Positions 1 through 7,413 of a stretch of 27,373 nt of DNA are shown here, piece by piece; position 1 is the first letter of the stretch; each line of letters starts with the position of its first letter. The DNA is from Syntrophaceae bacterium UBA2251 (lineage in GTDB: Bacteria > Desulfobacterota > Syntrophia > Syntrophales > UBA2251). The notes beneath the pieces were generated by a model. That model searched no databases and was not told the origin of the DNA. It saw only the letters and a program-made list of their open reading frames with translations. The stretch lies in NCBI GenBank assembly GCA_002347815.1, contig DDXV01000050.1, positions 1-27,373 of the forward strand, given 5' to 3'. Both the position numbers and the translations under genes were made by a program.

Positions 1-123
1 GCAACTGTAGAAGATGAGTCTAAAGGTACGGGGAAAATCCTCCGTTCTCGTCACATTGTTCAGCGTATCACCAACGGCATTACTAACCATACCGGGCATG
101 ATACCACAGGAGGAGCTAATTGA
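1..123 (+). CDS. C-terminal end of an unknown gene (partial)
   Basis: The first reading frame is open from the window edge to a TGA at 121-123 and gives about 40 residues, ending NGITNHTGHDTTGGAN. No family is recognised. A second frame is also open here, so the coding call is not certain. Support comes from the junction: the TGA overlaps a TTG at 120-122 that lies six bases after a strong AGGAGG (108-113). That is the usual TTGA-type coupling between adjacent genes, with the recombinase as the downstream partner. It would be the gene before the integrase in an integrative element that continues off the left edge. Confidence 0.4.
   Translation, partial: ATVEDESKGTGKILRSRHIVQRITNGITNHTGHDTTGGAN
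108..122 (+). promoter_or_regulatory. Strong Shine-Dalgarno and out-of-frame TTG start ahead of the integrase
   Basis: AGGAGG at 108-113 (extended to AGGAGGAG) is followed after six bases by TTG at 120-122. This is the only good ribosome-binding site before the recombinase. Reading from this TTG gives L-T-T-P and then leaves the integrase frame at a run of six C residues (127-132). With one C fewer the frame would run straight into PYKYNGEYLYHKK and the integrase body. The site therefore argues that the natural start is here and that the C-run shifts the frame. Confidence 0.5.
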
Positions 124-168
124 CTACCCCCCTACAAATATAACGGCGAGTACCTGTACCACAAAAAG

Positions 169-1164
169 TTGGCCGAAAAGCTCCTGGCCTGTATGCAGGC
201 CGATGAAGAGGGCGGGTTCTTCCGGATCGAGAAATACACCCGCGAGGTTCCCACCGACGTTATCCCCTACCTAAAGAAGTGGATCGAGCTCCAGGAGGCG
301 CACCTTTCCCCCGCCACGTACAAGGATTACCTGAATTCCGTCAACAATCACCTGATTCCGTGGTTCAAGAAACACCCCCTCAATGTTCATGAAATCCGAT
401 ACGACACCCTTTGCCAACTCCTGGCCGATATCAAACGGGAAGGGAAAGGGAAACTCAATGTCATATATTGTCTGCGCCGGTGCCTCGATTACGCCTGGAA
501 ATCGGGTCGTATTCTCGCCTTGCCGCCGTTTCCTGAAAAACGGCTCTATGGGATCGAACCCAAGCCCATCAAGTGGATTTCCGAAGAACGTCAGGTCAAG
601 ATCATTCAGGCCATTCCGGAGGAGCATCAGCCGATCTTCTGGTGGTTGAAGTATCATCTCCGCAGACCGTCAGAAGCCATGGCCCTGTACAAGGAGGATT
701 ACGACCAGACGACGGACAGCTTTATTATCCGCAGGGCATTTTCCAACAAGAAGCTGGTGGAGCACACGAAGACTCACAAGATCCATTTCATCCCCTGCCA
801 CAGTGAGTTCAAACCGATCATGGAGAAGATGCCCAAGACCTTTGGTCCATATTTTTTTACGAATCCAACGGGTCGGTTAAAGGGGCAGCACTACCAGCAT
901 GATTATCTTGTGGATTTGTGGCACGCGGCGTGTGCGGCGGTGGGTGAGGAGATCGACATGTATGCCGGACTGAAGCACTCCTCCTGCAGCCAGTACGTCA
1001 ACGAAAAGGGCCTCAGCATCGACGAACTGCAAATGTTGACGGATCATGCGCGCCGCGATTCGGTCATGCAGTATGCCTCCGTCCAACTCGAAGCCAAACG
1101 CCGCATTCTGGAGAGGAAAGTCATCCCCCTGGGGGAAATTCGGGGGAAAGATTCTGCCAAGTAA
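169..1164 (+). CDS. Divergent tyrosine recombinase / integrase next to selC
   Basis: The 331-residue reading is a phage-type tyrosine recombinase. An N-terminal SAM-like core-binding region (about 30-115, PYLKKWIELQEAHLSPATYKDY) is followed by the catalytic domain. Box I is seen as R166-P-S-E169, the beta-hairpin lysine as K201 or K204, the third-box histidine as H293 (LTDH) and the nucleophile as Y302 (QYASV). The usual H-x-x-R of box II reads A266-G-L-K269-H, so both the histidine and the second arginine are replaced. The start given is TTG 169, which has no ribosome-binding site. Sensible protein (KYNGEYLYHKK) continues upstream in frame to base 133, so the true start is probably TTG 120 with a frameshift at a C6 tract. 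The gene runs toward the 3' end of tRNA-Sec, as expected for an element integrated there. GC content is lower than in the genes to the right. Confidence 0.85.
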   Translation: MAEKLLACMQADEEGGFFRIEKYTREVPTDVIPYLKKWIELQEAHLSPATYKDYLNSVNNHLIPWFKKHPLNVHEIRYDTLCQLLADIKREGKGKLNVIYCLRRCLDYAWKSGRILALPPFPEKRLYGIEPKPIKWISEERQVKIIQAIPEEHQPIFWWLKYHLRRPSEAMALYKEDYDQTTDSFIIRRAFSNKKLVEHTKTHKIHFIPCHSEFKPIMEKMPKTFGPYFFTNPTGRLKGQHYQHDYLVDLWHAACAAVGEEIDMYAGLKHSSCSQYVNEKGLSIDELQMLTDHARRDSVMQYASVQLEAKRRILERKVIPLGEIRGKDSAK

Positions 1165-1181
1165 AACCTAATAAAATCAAT

Positions 1182-1187
1182 AAAAAA
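1182..1187 (-). terminator. T-run directly after the tRNA-Sec CCA end
   Basis: On the minus strand the encoded CCA is followed immediately by six T residues and further A/T-rich sequence. No separate GC hairpin precedes it, so it may be a weak terminator that uses the tRNA fold, or simply the AT-rich junction with the integrated element. Confidence 0.3.
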
Positions 1188-1212
1188 TGGCGGAAGTGCA
1201 TGGGAATCGAAC
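1188..1212. other. Candidate attachment site (3' end of selC)
   Basis: Tyrosine recombinases that target tRNA genes usually recombine in the T-arm and acceptor 3' half and restore the tRNA. The integrase ends at 1164 and the tRNA 3' end is at 1188, so one att junction of the element should lie here. The second copy would be off the left edge and cannot be seen. The exact core is not defined by this sequence alone. Confidence 0.4.
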
Positions 1213-1285
1213 CCACCCGGGACGGTTTTAGCGCCCCACACCGGATTTGAAGTCCGGGAGGCCCACCAGTGACCTTGGCACTTCC
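1188..1285 (-). tRNA. selC: tRNA-Sec (anticodon TCA)
   Basis: The minus strand folds as a bacterial selenocysteine tRNA. The acceptor stem has 8 bp (GGAAGTGC with GCACTTCC), the discriminator is G73 and CCA is encoded. The anticodon arm is CCGGACTTCAAATCCGG with TCA in the loop. A long variable arm has a GGGGCG/CGTCCC stem, and the T-arm carries GGTTCGATTCCC. Length is 98 bases with CCA. It inserts selenocysteine at UGA with SelB, after charging by SerRS and conversion by SelA. It begins 11 bases after the moeA stop codon, with no convincing promoter in that gap, so it is probably processed from a moeA transcript. Its 3' end faces an integrase gene; selC is a well-known integration target in enterobacteria. 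Confidence 0.96.
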
Positions 1286-1296
1286 TTGATTTTGTC

Positions 1297-2547
1297 TCAA
1301 TCCTTCAGATACTCGGGCGACTCCATCCGCTCCAGAGACCCGTCGATCAGTTGGACCATGACCTCGTCGCCCGTCCGGGCGTGCGTCACCGCCTCGGGGA
1401 GCACGATCAGGCCGTTGGCCAGGACCATGGATTTCAGGATTCCGGAGCCCTGTTCGCCCGTGGTGACGACGTGATAGCGACCGTCCCTGAATTCGACGCG
1501 CGCCCTCAGAAAGTTTCTCGCCCCGGCATTCTTCCGGATATCCTCCCCCAGGCGCGCCCGGATGATCCGGCGGAAGAGGTTCCGGTGCCCCATCATCTTG
1601 AGAAGGGCGGGCCGGACGAACTGTTCGAACGACACCATGGAAGAGACGGGGTTGCCGGGAAGACCGAACAGGGGAACCCCCTCGAGGGCGCCGAACGCCA
1701 GAGGCTTCCCGGGTCGCATGGCAACCCGCCAGAACTGCATGCGGTTGCCCACCTCCTTCATGATGTCCTTGACCAGATCGTAGTCGCCGACGGAGACGCC
1801 CCCCGAAGACAGGATGATGTCCGCGCGCCGGGCGGCCTTGAATTTTGCGATCAGGTCCTCCCGCGTGTCCCTCGCGATGCCGATCTGAAGGGGCGAGGCG
1901 CCGCAGTCCAGGACCTGGGCCGCGAGCGAATAGCTGTTGCTGCTGACGATCTTCCCCTCCGCCAGGAAGGCTTCGTCGATCTCGACGAGCTCGTCGCCCG
2001 TGGCCAGGACCGCCACGACGGGTCGCTGATGCACTTCGACAAAGGCCCGGCCGACGGACGCGAGCATGCCGATACGGGACGGCGTCAGCACCTCCCCTTT
2101 CCCGACGACCCGTTCCCCGGGCTGCACATCCTCCCCGGCCCTCCGGATGTCCATGCCGGCGGCGGCGGCGGCGAAGATCCGGACCTTCTGCCCGTCCTTC
2201 GCGGTCTCCTCCATTTTCATGACGGCGTCGGCGCCATCCGGGATGGGGGCGCCGGTCATGATCCGCGCCGCGGTTCCGGCGACGACGGTCTTTTCCGGGA
2301 CTTTCCCGGCCGGGATGTCTTCCACGACATCGAGGACCACCGGCGACTCCGGCGTGGCCCCCTGCGTGTCCTGCCACCGGAGGGCGTAACCGTCCATGGC
2401 GGAGTTGTCCCGGGGCGGAATGGCGCGACGCGCATGGATGTCCTCCGCCGCAACGCGGCCGAGGGCGTCCAGCAGGCTCACCCTCTCCGGCCCCAGCGGG
2501 GTGATGGTGGCAAGAATCTGTTCCAGCGCCTGTGCAACGGAGATCAT
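1297..2547 (-). CDS. moeA: Molybdopterin molybdotransferase MoeA
   Basis: The 416-residue protein inserts molybdate (or tungstate) into adenylylated molybdopterin to make active Mo cofactor in the cytoplasm. Seen motifs are PPRDNSAMDGYA (44-55), the molybdopterin-binding segment SSGGVSVGDYD (247-257), RPGKPLAFG (278-286) and GLPGNPVSS (295-303). Length is normal for the family. The start is ATG 2547 with GAGGA nine bases upstream; a longer reading from 2604 would run into the candidate -35 box and lacks a ribosome-binding site. The gene sits just upstream of tRNA-Sec on the same strand. Mo cofactor and selenocysteine meet in Sec-containing formate dehydrogenases, which makes a shared transcript plausible, though no such enzyme is encoded in the window. 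Confidence 0.95.
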   Translation of the reverse strand: MISVAQALEQILATITPLGPERVSLLDALGRVAAEDIHARRAIPPRDNSAMDGYALRWQDTQGATPESPVVLDVVEDIPAGKVPEKTVVAGTAARIMTGAPIPDGADAVMKMEETAKDGQKVRIFAAAAAGMDIRRAGEDVQPGERVVGKGEVLTPSRIGMLASVGRAFVEVHQRPVVAVLATGDELVEIDEAFLAEGKIVSSNSYSLAAQVLDCGASPLQIGIARDTREDLIAKFKAARRADIILSSGGVSVGDYDLVKDIMKEVGNRMQFWRVAMRPGKPLAFGALEGVPLFGLPGNPVSSMVSFEQFVRPALLKMMGHRNLFRRIIRARLGEDIRKNAGARNFLRARVEFRDGRYHVVTTGEQGSGILKSMVLANGLIVLPEAVTHARTGDEVMVQLIDGSLERMESPEYLKD

Positions 2548-2575
2548 CGGTTCCGATCCTCGGTTTGGTGGCTGA

Positions 2576-2604
2576 ACGCTAACGTAAATCCGCGCGCTTG
2601 TCAA
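2576..2604 (-). promoter_or_regulatory. Candidate sigma-70 promoter for moeA-selC
   Basis: A perfect TTGACA (2604 down to 2599) is followed after 17 bases by TAGCGT (2581 down to 2576), a weak -10 with three of six consensus bases. Transcription would start near 2569, about 20 bases before the moeA start codon. Confidence 0.45.
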
Positions 2605-2605
2605 T

Positions 2606-2631
2606 ATCCGGATCCCCGGACCCCTCCGGAT
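2606..2631. repeat. Inverted repeat, 7-bp arms, moeA-nadA intergenic region
   Basis: ATCCGGA (2606-2612) is repeated inverted as TCCGGAT (2625-2631) around a 12-base loop. It lies just upstream of the candidate moeA -35 box. No T-run follows, so it is not an obvious terminator. Its role is unknown. Confidence 0.3.
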
Positions 2632-2664
2632 TTGTCCTTGAAGTAATTGTGTTTCTGTTGTAGC

Positions 2665-2678
2665 AAATAGGGCTATTT
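2665..2678. promoter_or_regulatory. Perfect dyad, possible operator for nadA
   Basis: AAATAG-GG-CTATTT is a perfect inverted repeat with 6-base arms and a 2-base centre. It is in an AT-rich island of an otherwise GC-rich genome, about 57 bases before the nadA start codon. A loose promoter (TTGAAG at 2638-2643, 17 bases, TAGCAA at 2661-2666) overlaps its left edge. A repressor-binding site is a reasonable inference, but no regulator is encoded nearby. Confidence 0.4.
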
Positions 2679-2734
2679 ATCCGGGGATTGCATGCATCGT
2701 TGGCCCGCAAATTCCCGGGGAAGGATAACCGGTC

Positions 2735-3649
2735 ATGACGGACATACAGGCATGGCAGCAGAAGGTGCGCCGGCTGCTGAAGGAGCGGCGGGCGATTCTC
2801 CTCGCCCACTACTATCAGCGGGACGAGATCCAGGAGATTGCCGATCTCCGGGGCGACTCCCTGGCGCTCAGCATCGAGGCGGCCCGGACGGACGCCCCGG
2901 TCATCGTCTTTGCCGGGGTGCATTTCATGGCCGAGAGCGCGGCCATCATCTCCCCGGAGCGCACCGTGCTCCTCCCCCGGCCGGACGCCGGCTGCGCGCT
3001 GGCGGACTGGATCACGGCGGCCCAGTTGGAGCAGGCCCGGGAGGCCGACCCCGAACTGCTGGTCGTCACCTACATCAACTCCTCGGCCGCGGTCAAGGCC
3101 GCGAGCGACATCTGCTGCACCTCGGCCAACGCGGTCCGCGTGGTGAACTCCCTGCCGGAGGGGCGGAAAATCCTGATGGCGCCGGACGGCAACCTGGCCC
3201 GCTATGCCGCCCGCCATACGACGCGGGAAATCATCCCTTGGAACGGGCATTGTCCCGTGCACCACGACATCACCGTGGACGAGGTCCGGCGCGTCAAGGC
3301 GGCCTGGCCCGGGGCGCCCTTCGCCGCACATCCCGAATGCAATCCCGCCGTCCTCGACGAGGCGGATTTCGTCGGCAGCACGACGGCGATCCTCCGTTTC
3401 GCCCGGGAAACCGATGCGCAAACGGTCCTGATCGGCACGGAACGGGGAATCTTCCACAAGTTGCGCGAGGAAAGCCCGGGAAAGCGGTTCGTTCCGGTCT
3501 CCGACAGACTTCTGTGTGAAACCATGAAATACACGACCCTGCCGGACATCGTCGCGGCCCTGGAGACGATGTCGCCCGTGATTTCCGTTCCGGAAGCCGT
3601 CCGGATTCCGGCGAAGCGCGCGCTGGACCGCATGCTGGCCCTCGGATGA
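2735..3649 (+). CDS. nadA: Quinolinate synthase NadA
   Basis: NadA condenses iminoaspartate with dihydroxyacetone phosphate to quinolinate, the second step of de novo NAD synthesis, using an oxygen-sensitive [4Fe-4S] cluster. The 304-residue protein carries the three expected cluster cysteines C87 (DAGCALADW), C173 (GHCPVHHD) and C261 (LLCETMKYTT), spaced as in the compact archaeal/Thermotoga-type enzymes. YINSSAAVKA and GTERGIFHKL are also conserved segments. The start ATG 2735 is preceded by GGGGAAGG. nadB is not present in the window, but nadD, a later step of the same pathway, is encoded at 13062-13706. The gap to mfd is only 25 bases, so it probably leads an operon with mfd, the PPIase gene and uvrA. 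Confidence 0.96.
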   Translation: MTDIQAWQQKVRRLLKERRAILLAHYYQRDEIQEIADLRGDSLALSIEAARTDAPVIVFAGVHFMAESAAIISPERTVLLPRPDAGCALADWITAAQLEQAREADPELLVVTYINSSAAVKAASDICCTSANAVRVVNSLPEGRKILMAPDGNLARYAARHTTREIIPWNGHCPVHHDITVDEVRRVKAAWPGAPFAAHPECNPAVLDEADFVGSTTAILRFARETDAQTVLIGTERGIFHKLREESPGKRFVPVSDRLLCETMKYTTLPDIVAALETMSPVISVPEAVRIPAKRALDRMLALG

Positions 3650-3674
3650 GGAAAGGCCGGAGGGGAGCCGATTG

Positions 3675-6600
3675 GTGCGCACGATCATAGCAGACAGACA
3701 CGCCTTGCGCGATGCCTCCCTGGCCGGGCTGGTGGACCGGGTTGCCCGCGGGGCGTCCGGCCTCCGGGTTCAGGGGGCGTCGGGAAGCGCCCGGGCCCTC
3801 CTGGCCGCGGTCCTTTTCCGGCGCCTCGGGAAACCGTTGGTGGTGGTCACCCCGACGGAGGGCGAGGCGCGCGGCCTGCACCGGGACATGGCCTTTTTCC
3901 TCGGGGAAGACGCAGCGCTGCTCTATCCCGAAGGCGAAACCGTGGCAACGGACATCCTGACCGCCCAGACAGAGTCCGAGCGGGACCGGATCCACGTCCT
4001 TGACCGTCTCCTCGACGGCGCGCCGGTTTCGGTCGTCGCCTCCCTGCCGGCGCTGCTGAGGAAGGTTCTCCCGCGGGACGTCCTCCGCGCCGGCCGGATC
4101 ACCGTTTCGATGGGGGATACGGCGGACCGGGACGGCCTGGCGCGGCGGCTTCTCGCCGGGGGCTACGAGCGGGTAACGCTGGTGGCGGAGGCCGGGGAGT
4201 TCAGCCTGCGCGGACATATCCTGGACGTCTTTCCCCCCGGCGCCCGCCACCCGGTTCGTCTGGAGTTCGTGGGGGACGAGATCGAGTCCCTCCGCACCTT
4301 CGACGCCGCCTCGCAGCGCTCGATCGAGGAAGTCCTGTCCCGCACGCTCGTCCCGGCGCGCGAGGCGATCCTGACGGAGGAACGGATCGGGCGGGCGATC
4401 CGCAATGTCCGACGCCGCGCCCAGACGCTGGAACTGCCCCGCCCGGTGAGGGAATCCCTTTCGGACGCCATCGCCGACGGCCGGACCGCGCAGCTTCCCG
4501 CCCGGCTGCTGCCCCTGTTCTACGAGAACCTTCCCGGGACGGAAGACCCGACGGCCGCCGAGGGTCTGGGCACGCTCTTCGACTACCTGCCGGCCGAGGC
4601 GCTGTTCGTCCTCGACAATCCCGCCGCCCTCCGGCAGGCCCAGGAGGAATTCGCCAACGAGCTGGACGGGTTGATCCTGAAGGCGGAGCGGGAGGGGCGG
4701 TTCTTTCTGGAACGGGAGCAGACGCACCTGTCCGGCCCGGAAGGATGGGCGGCGATTCAAGCCCGGCCGCACCTGCGGGTCGGCGGGCTGACGATGACCG
4801 CCGGCGATGCGCACCCCGCCGAGGGGGGGGCGGCGGCGGAAACGGCCGTCACGCTGTCCACGGAGCGGGAGACCACGCGGATCGAGGGCGGGCGGGTGTC
4901 CGTCGCGGAAGAGGGTCTTCTGAAACCTCTGGCCGAGCGCATCCGGCAATGGATCGCGTCCGGATACCGGGTCCTCTTCGTCTGCGCGGGACCGGAAAGC
5001 CGGGACCGGATCGGTCACCTTCTGACCCAGTACGACCTTCCCGCGACGCGGGACGAAGCGTTTTCCCTGGAGGACATCGTCAGCCAGCGCGGCCGGGGGC
5101 GCCTGGGGCTGGTGGAGGGGCGCCTGACCGGCGGATTCCATTGGCCGGGCCTGAAGCTCGCCGTCGTCAGCGAGGAGGAGATCTTCGGCCGAAAGCATTC
5201 CCGCCGGCGGCCCCGGCCGGTGCGGGAGGGCTACTTTCTCAAGTCTTTCGGCGAGCTCAACGAAGGGGACCCCGTGGTGCACACGGATCACGGCATCGGC
5301 ATCTATCGCGGGCTGACGAAGCTCGCCGTCGGAAAGATCGAAAACGATTTTCTCCTGATCGAGTACCAGGAGGGGGACAAGCTCTACCTGCCCGTGGATC
5401 GTCTCGACCGGATCCAGCGCTACATCGGCTCCGATGGGCGCGACCCCCGGCTCGACCGTCTGGGCGGCCAGTCCTGGGAGGCCCTGAAGTCCCGGGTGAA
5501 GAAGTCCATCCAGGAGGTGGCCGAGGAACTGGTTTCCATCTACGCCGCCCGCGAGGTCATGGAACGGGAGAACTTCTCCCCGCCCGACCGGTCGTACGAG
5601 GAATTCGCCTCCGCCTTCCCCTTTACGGAAACCCCGGATCAGGTCCGGGCGATCGAGGATGTCCATCTCGACATGAACGCCCCCAAACCCATGGATCGCC
5701 TCATCTGCGGCGACGCCGGCTTCGGGAAGACCGAGGTGGCCCTGCGGGCCTCCTTCCGGGCGGTCATGGACGGCCGCCAGGTGGCCGTGCTCGTCCCCAC
5801 GACGATCCTGGCCGAGCAGCACTATCAGACGTTTCTGGAGCGGTTTCGGGATTATCCCGTCCAGGTGGCCTGCCTGAACCGCTTCCGCTCCCGGGTTCAG
5901 CAGACGGAGATCGTGGCGGGGATCCATCGGGGAACCGTGGACATCGTCATCGGCACGCATCGCCTGCTGCAGAAGGATGTTGCATTCAAAAACCTGGGGC
6001 TGGTCATCATCGACGAGGAGCAGCGATTCGGCGTTCTCCACAAGGAAAAGCTCAAGAAGCTGCGGACCCTGGTGGATGTGCTGACCCTGACGGCGACCCC
6101 GATTCCTCGGACGCTGCACCTGTCGCTGGTCGGCATCCGGGACCTGTCGATCATCAACTCGCCGCCGGAGGACCGGCAGCCGATCAGGACCTACCTCGCC
6201 GAGTTCGACGAGGACATGATTCAGAAGGCCATCCGTCAGGAACTGCTCCGCGGCGGACAGGTGTTCTTCCTCCACGACCGGGTCCGCTCGCTCAACACGA
6301 TGGCGCGTCTCGTGGAGAAGCTCGTCCCCGAGGCCCGGGTGGAGGTGGTGCACGGCCAGATGAAAAGCACGGATATCGAACGCCGGATGGCCGCCTTCGT
6401 CCGCCGGGACTTCGACGTCCTGGTCTGCACGACGATCATCGGCGCCGGACTGGATATCCCCACGGCCAACACGATGATCATCAACCGCGCGGACCGCTTC
6501 GGCCTGGCGCAGCTCTACCAGATCCGCGGACGGGTCGGACGCGCCCGGGACGAGGCGTACGCGTACCTCTTCGTGCCCAGGGGCGCCCTGCTCTCGCCGG

Positions 6601-7343
6601 AGGCCCGGCGGCGGCTGGAGGTGATTCTCGAATTCACCGAACCCGGCAGCGGTTTCCGCATCGCCGCGGGGGACCTGGATATCCGCGGGGCCGGGAACCT
6701 GCTGGGCATGTCCCAGTCCGGCCACATCGCCGCCGTCGGCTACGAACTCTACACGGAACTCATGGAAAAGACGATCCGGGAAATCAAGGGGGAGACCCTG
6801 CCGGAGGAGCGCGTGCGGCCGGAGATTCACTTGGGGGTGCCGGCCTACATTCCCTCCGATTACATGAGCGACGAGCATCAGCGGCTCGTCACCTACAAGC
6901 GGATTTCCCTGGCCGCCGACGAGGACGCCCTGGCGGAGATCCGCGCGGAGCTGCTCGACTGTTACGGATTCATCCCGGGGGAGGTGGACAATCTCCTCGA
7001 GGTCATCCGAATCCGGAACGCCCTCACGGATCTGAAGGGACGCAAGATGGGATACGACGAGAAGCAACTTTTCATTCATTTTTCCCCGGACAGTCCCGTC
7101 GATCCGGCCCGGATCAGCAGCCTCGCGAAGCTCATGAACCTTCCTCCGCCCCGGGAGAAGCCGGTGCGAACGCTCGTCCGGACCCTGAGAAAACCGGCGG
7201 CCGCGCGGGAAACGCCGCCCGGCATCCGGCTAACGCCGGATTACCGCCTGTATGTTCCGCTTCCCGGCCTCAAGGGGGACGGGGTCCTCGCGGGGGCCCG
7301 GCGCCTGATCGACGCCCTCGGCGCCGGGAAACCCGATGCGTGA
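3675..7343 (+). CDS. mfd: Transcription-repair coupling factor Mfd
   Basis: Mfd is an ATP-driven DNA translocase that removes RNA polymerase stalled at lesions and recruits UvrA. The 1222-residue protein shows the UvrB-like N-terminal region (about 20-400) and the CarD-like RNA polymerase interaction domain (about 515-570, LNEGDPVVHTDHGIGIYRG). Helicase motifs follow: Walker A GDAGFGKT near 680, DEEQ near 781, TATPIPRTLHLS, and motif VI GRVGRARDEAYAY. A TRCF C-terminal domain starts near 1045 (RPEIHLGVPAYIPSDYM). It is somewhat longer than the E. coli enzyme (1148). The start is GTG 3675, nine bases after GGAGGGG; TTG 3672 immediately before it is an alternative. A G8 tract lies at 4823-4830 inside the coding sequence. 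uvrA lies two genes downstream. Confidence 0.96.
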   Translation: MRTIIADRHALRDASLAGLVDRVARGASGLRVQGASGSARALLAAVLFRRLGKPLVVVTPTEGEARGLHRDMAFFLGEDAALLYPEGETVATDILTAQTESERDRIHVLDRLLDGAPVSVVASLPALLRKVLPRDVLRAGRITVSMGDTADRDGLARRLLAGGYERVTLVAEAGEFSLRGHILDVFPPGARHPVRLEFVGDEIESLRTFDAASQRSIEEVLSRTLVPAREAILTEERIGRAIRNVRRRAQTLELPRPVRESLSDAIADGRTAQLPARLLPLFYENLPGTEDPTAAEGLGTLFDYLPAEALFVLDNPAALRQAQEEFANELDGLILKAEREGRFFLEREQTHLSGPEGWAAIQARPHLRVGGLTMTAGDAHPAEGGAAAETAVTLSTERETTRIEGGRVSVAEEGLLKPLAERIRQWIASGYRVLFVCAGPESRDRIGHLLTQYDLPATRDEAFSLEDIVSQRGRGRLGLVEGRLTGGFHWPGLKLAVVSEEEIFGRKHSRRRPRPVREGYFLKSFGELNEGDPVVHTDHGIGIYRGLTKLAVGKIENDFLLIEYQEGDKLYLPVDRLDRIQRYIGSDGRDPRLDRLGGQSWEALKSRVKKSIQEVAEELVSIYAAREVMERENFSPPDRSYEEFASAFPFTETPDQVRAIEDVHLDMNAPKPMDRLICGDAGFGKTEVALRASFRAVMDGRQVAVLVPTTILAEQHYQTFLERFRDYPVQVACLNRFRSRVQQTEIVAGIHRGTVDIVIGTHRLLQKDVAFKNLGLVIIDEEQRFGVLHKEKLKKLRTLVDVLTLTATPIPRTLHLSLVGIRDLSIINSPPEDRQPIRTYLAEFDEDMIQKAIRQELLRGGQVFFLHDRVRSLNTMARLVEKLVPEARVEVVHGQMKSTDIERRMAAFVRRDFDVLVCTTIIGAGLDIPTANTMIINRADRFGLAQLYQIRGRVGRARDEAYAYLFVPRGALLSPEARRRLEVILEFTEPGSGFRIAAGDLDIRGAGNLLGMSQSGHIAAVGYELYTELMEKTIREIKGETLPEERVRPEIHLGVPAYIPSDYMSDEHQRLVTYKRISLAADEDALAEIRAELLDCYGFIPGEVDNLLEVIRIRNALTDLKGRKMGYDEKQLFIHFSPDSPVDPARISSLAKLMNLPPPREKPVRTLVRTLRKPAAARETPPGIRLTPDYRLYVPLPGLKGDGVLAGARRLIDALGAGKPDA

Positions 7344-7413
7344 AAAACCGATCCGGCCGAATGGCGCTTCGAGCGGCCAGGCGGCCCCTTCTTCGACGAA
7401 AGGAGACAGAATC

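Noticed and set aside
1..1164. Selenocysteine read-through of the TGA at 121-123, which would join the upstream frame to the integrase
   Set aside because: The two frames match and tRNA-Sec is close by, but no bacterial SECIS hairpin is visible downstream of the TGA and an integrase with Sec is not expected. The ribosome-binding site and TTGA overlap explain the junction better.
3294..7079. 1261-codon open frame antisense to mfd and nadA
   Set aside because: It lies opposite two genes with complete family motifs, has no recognisable domain, and is the kind of long antisense frame that high-GC codon use produces.
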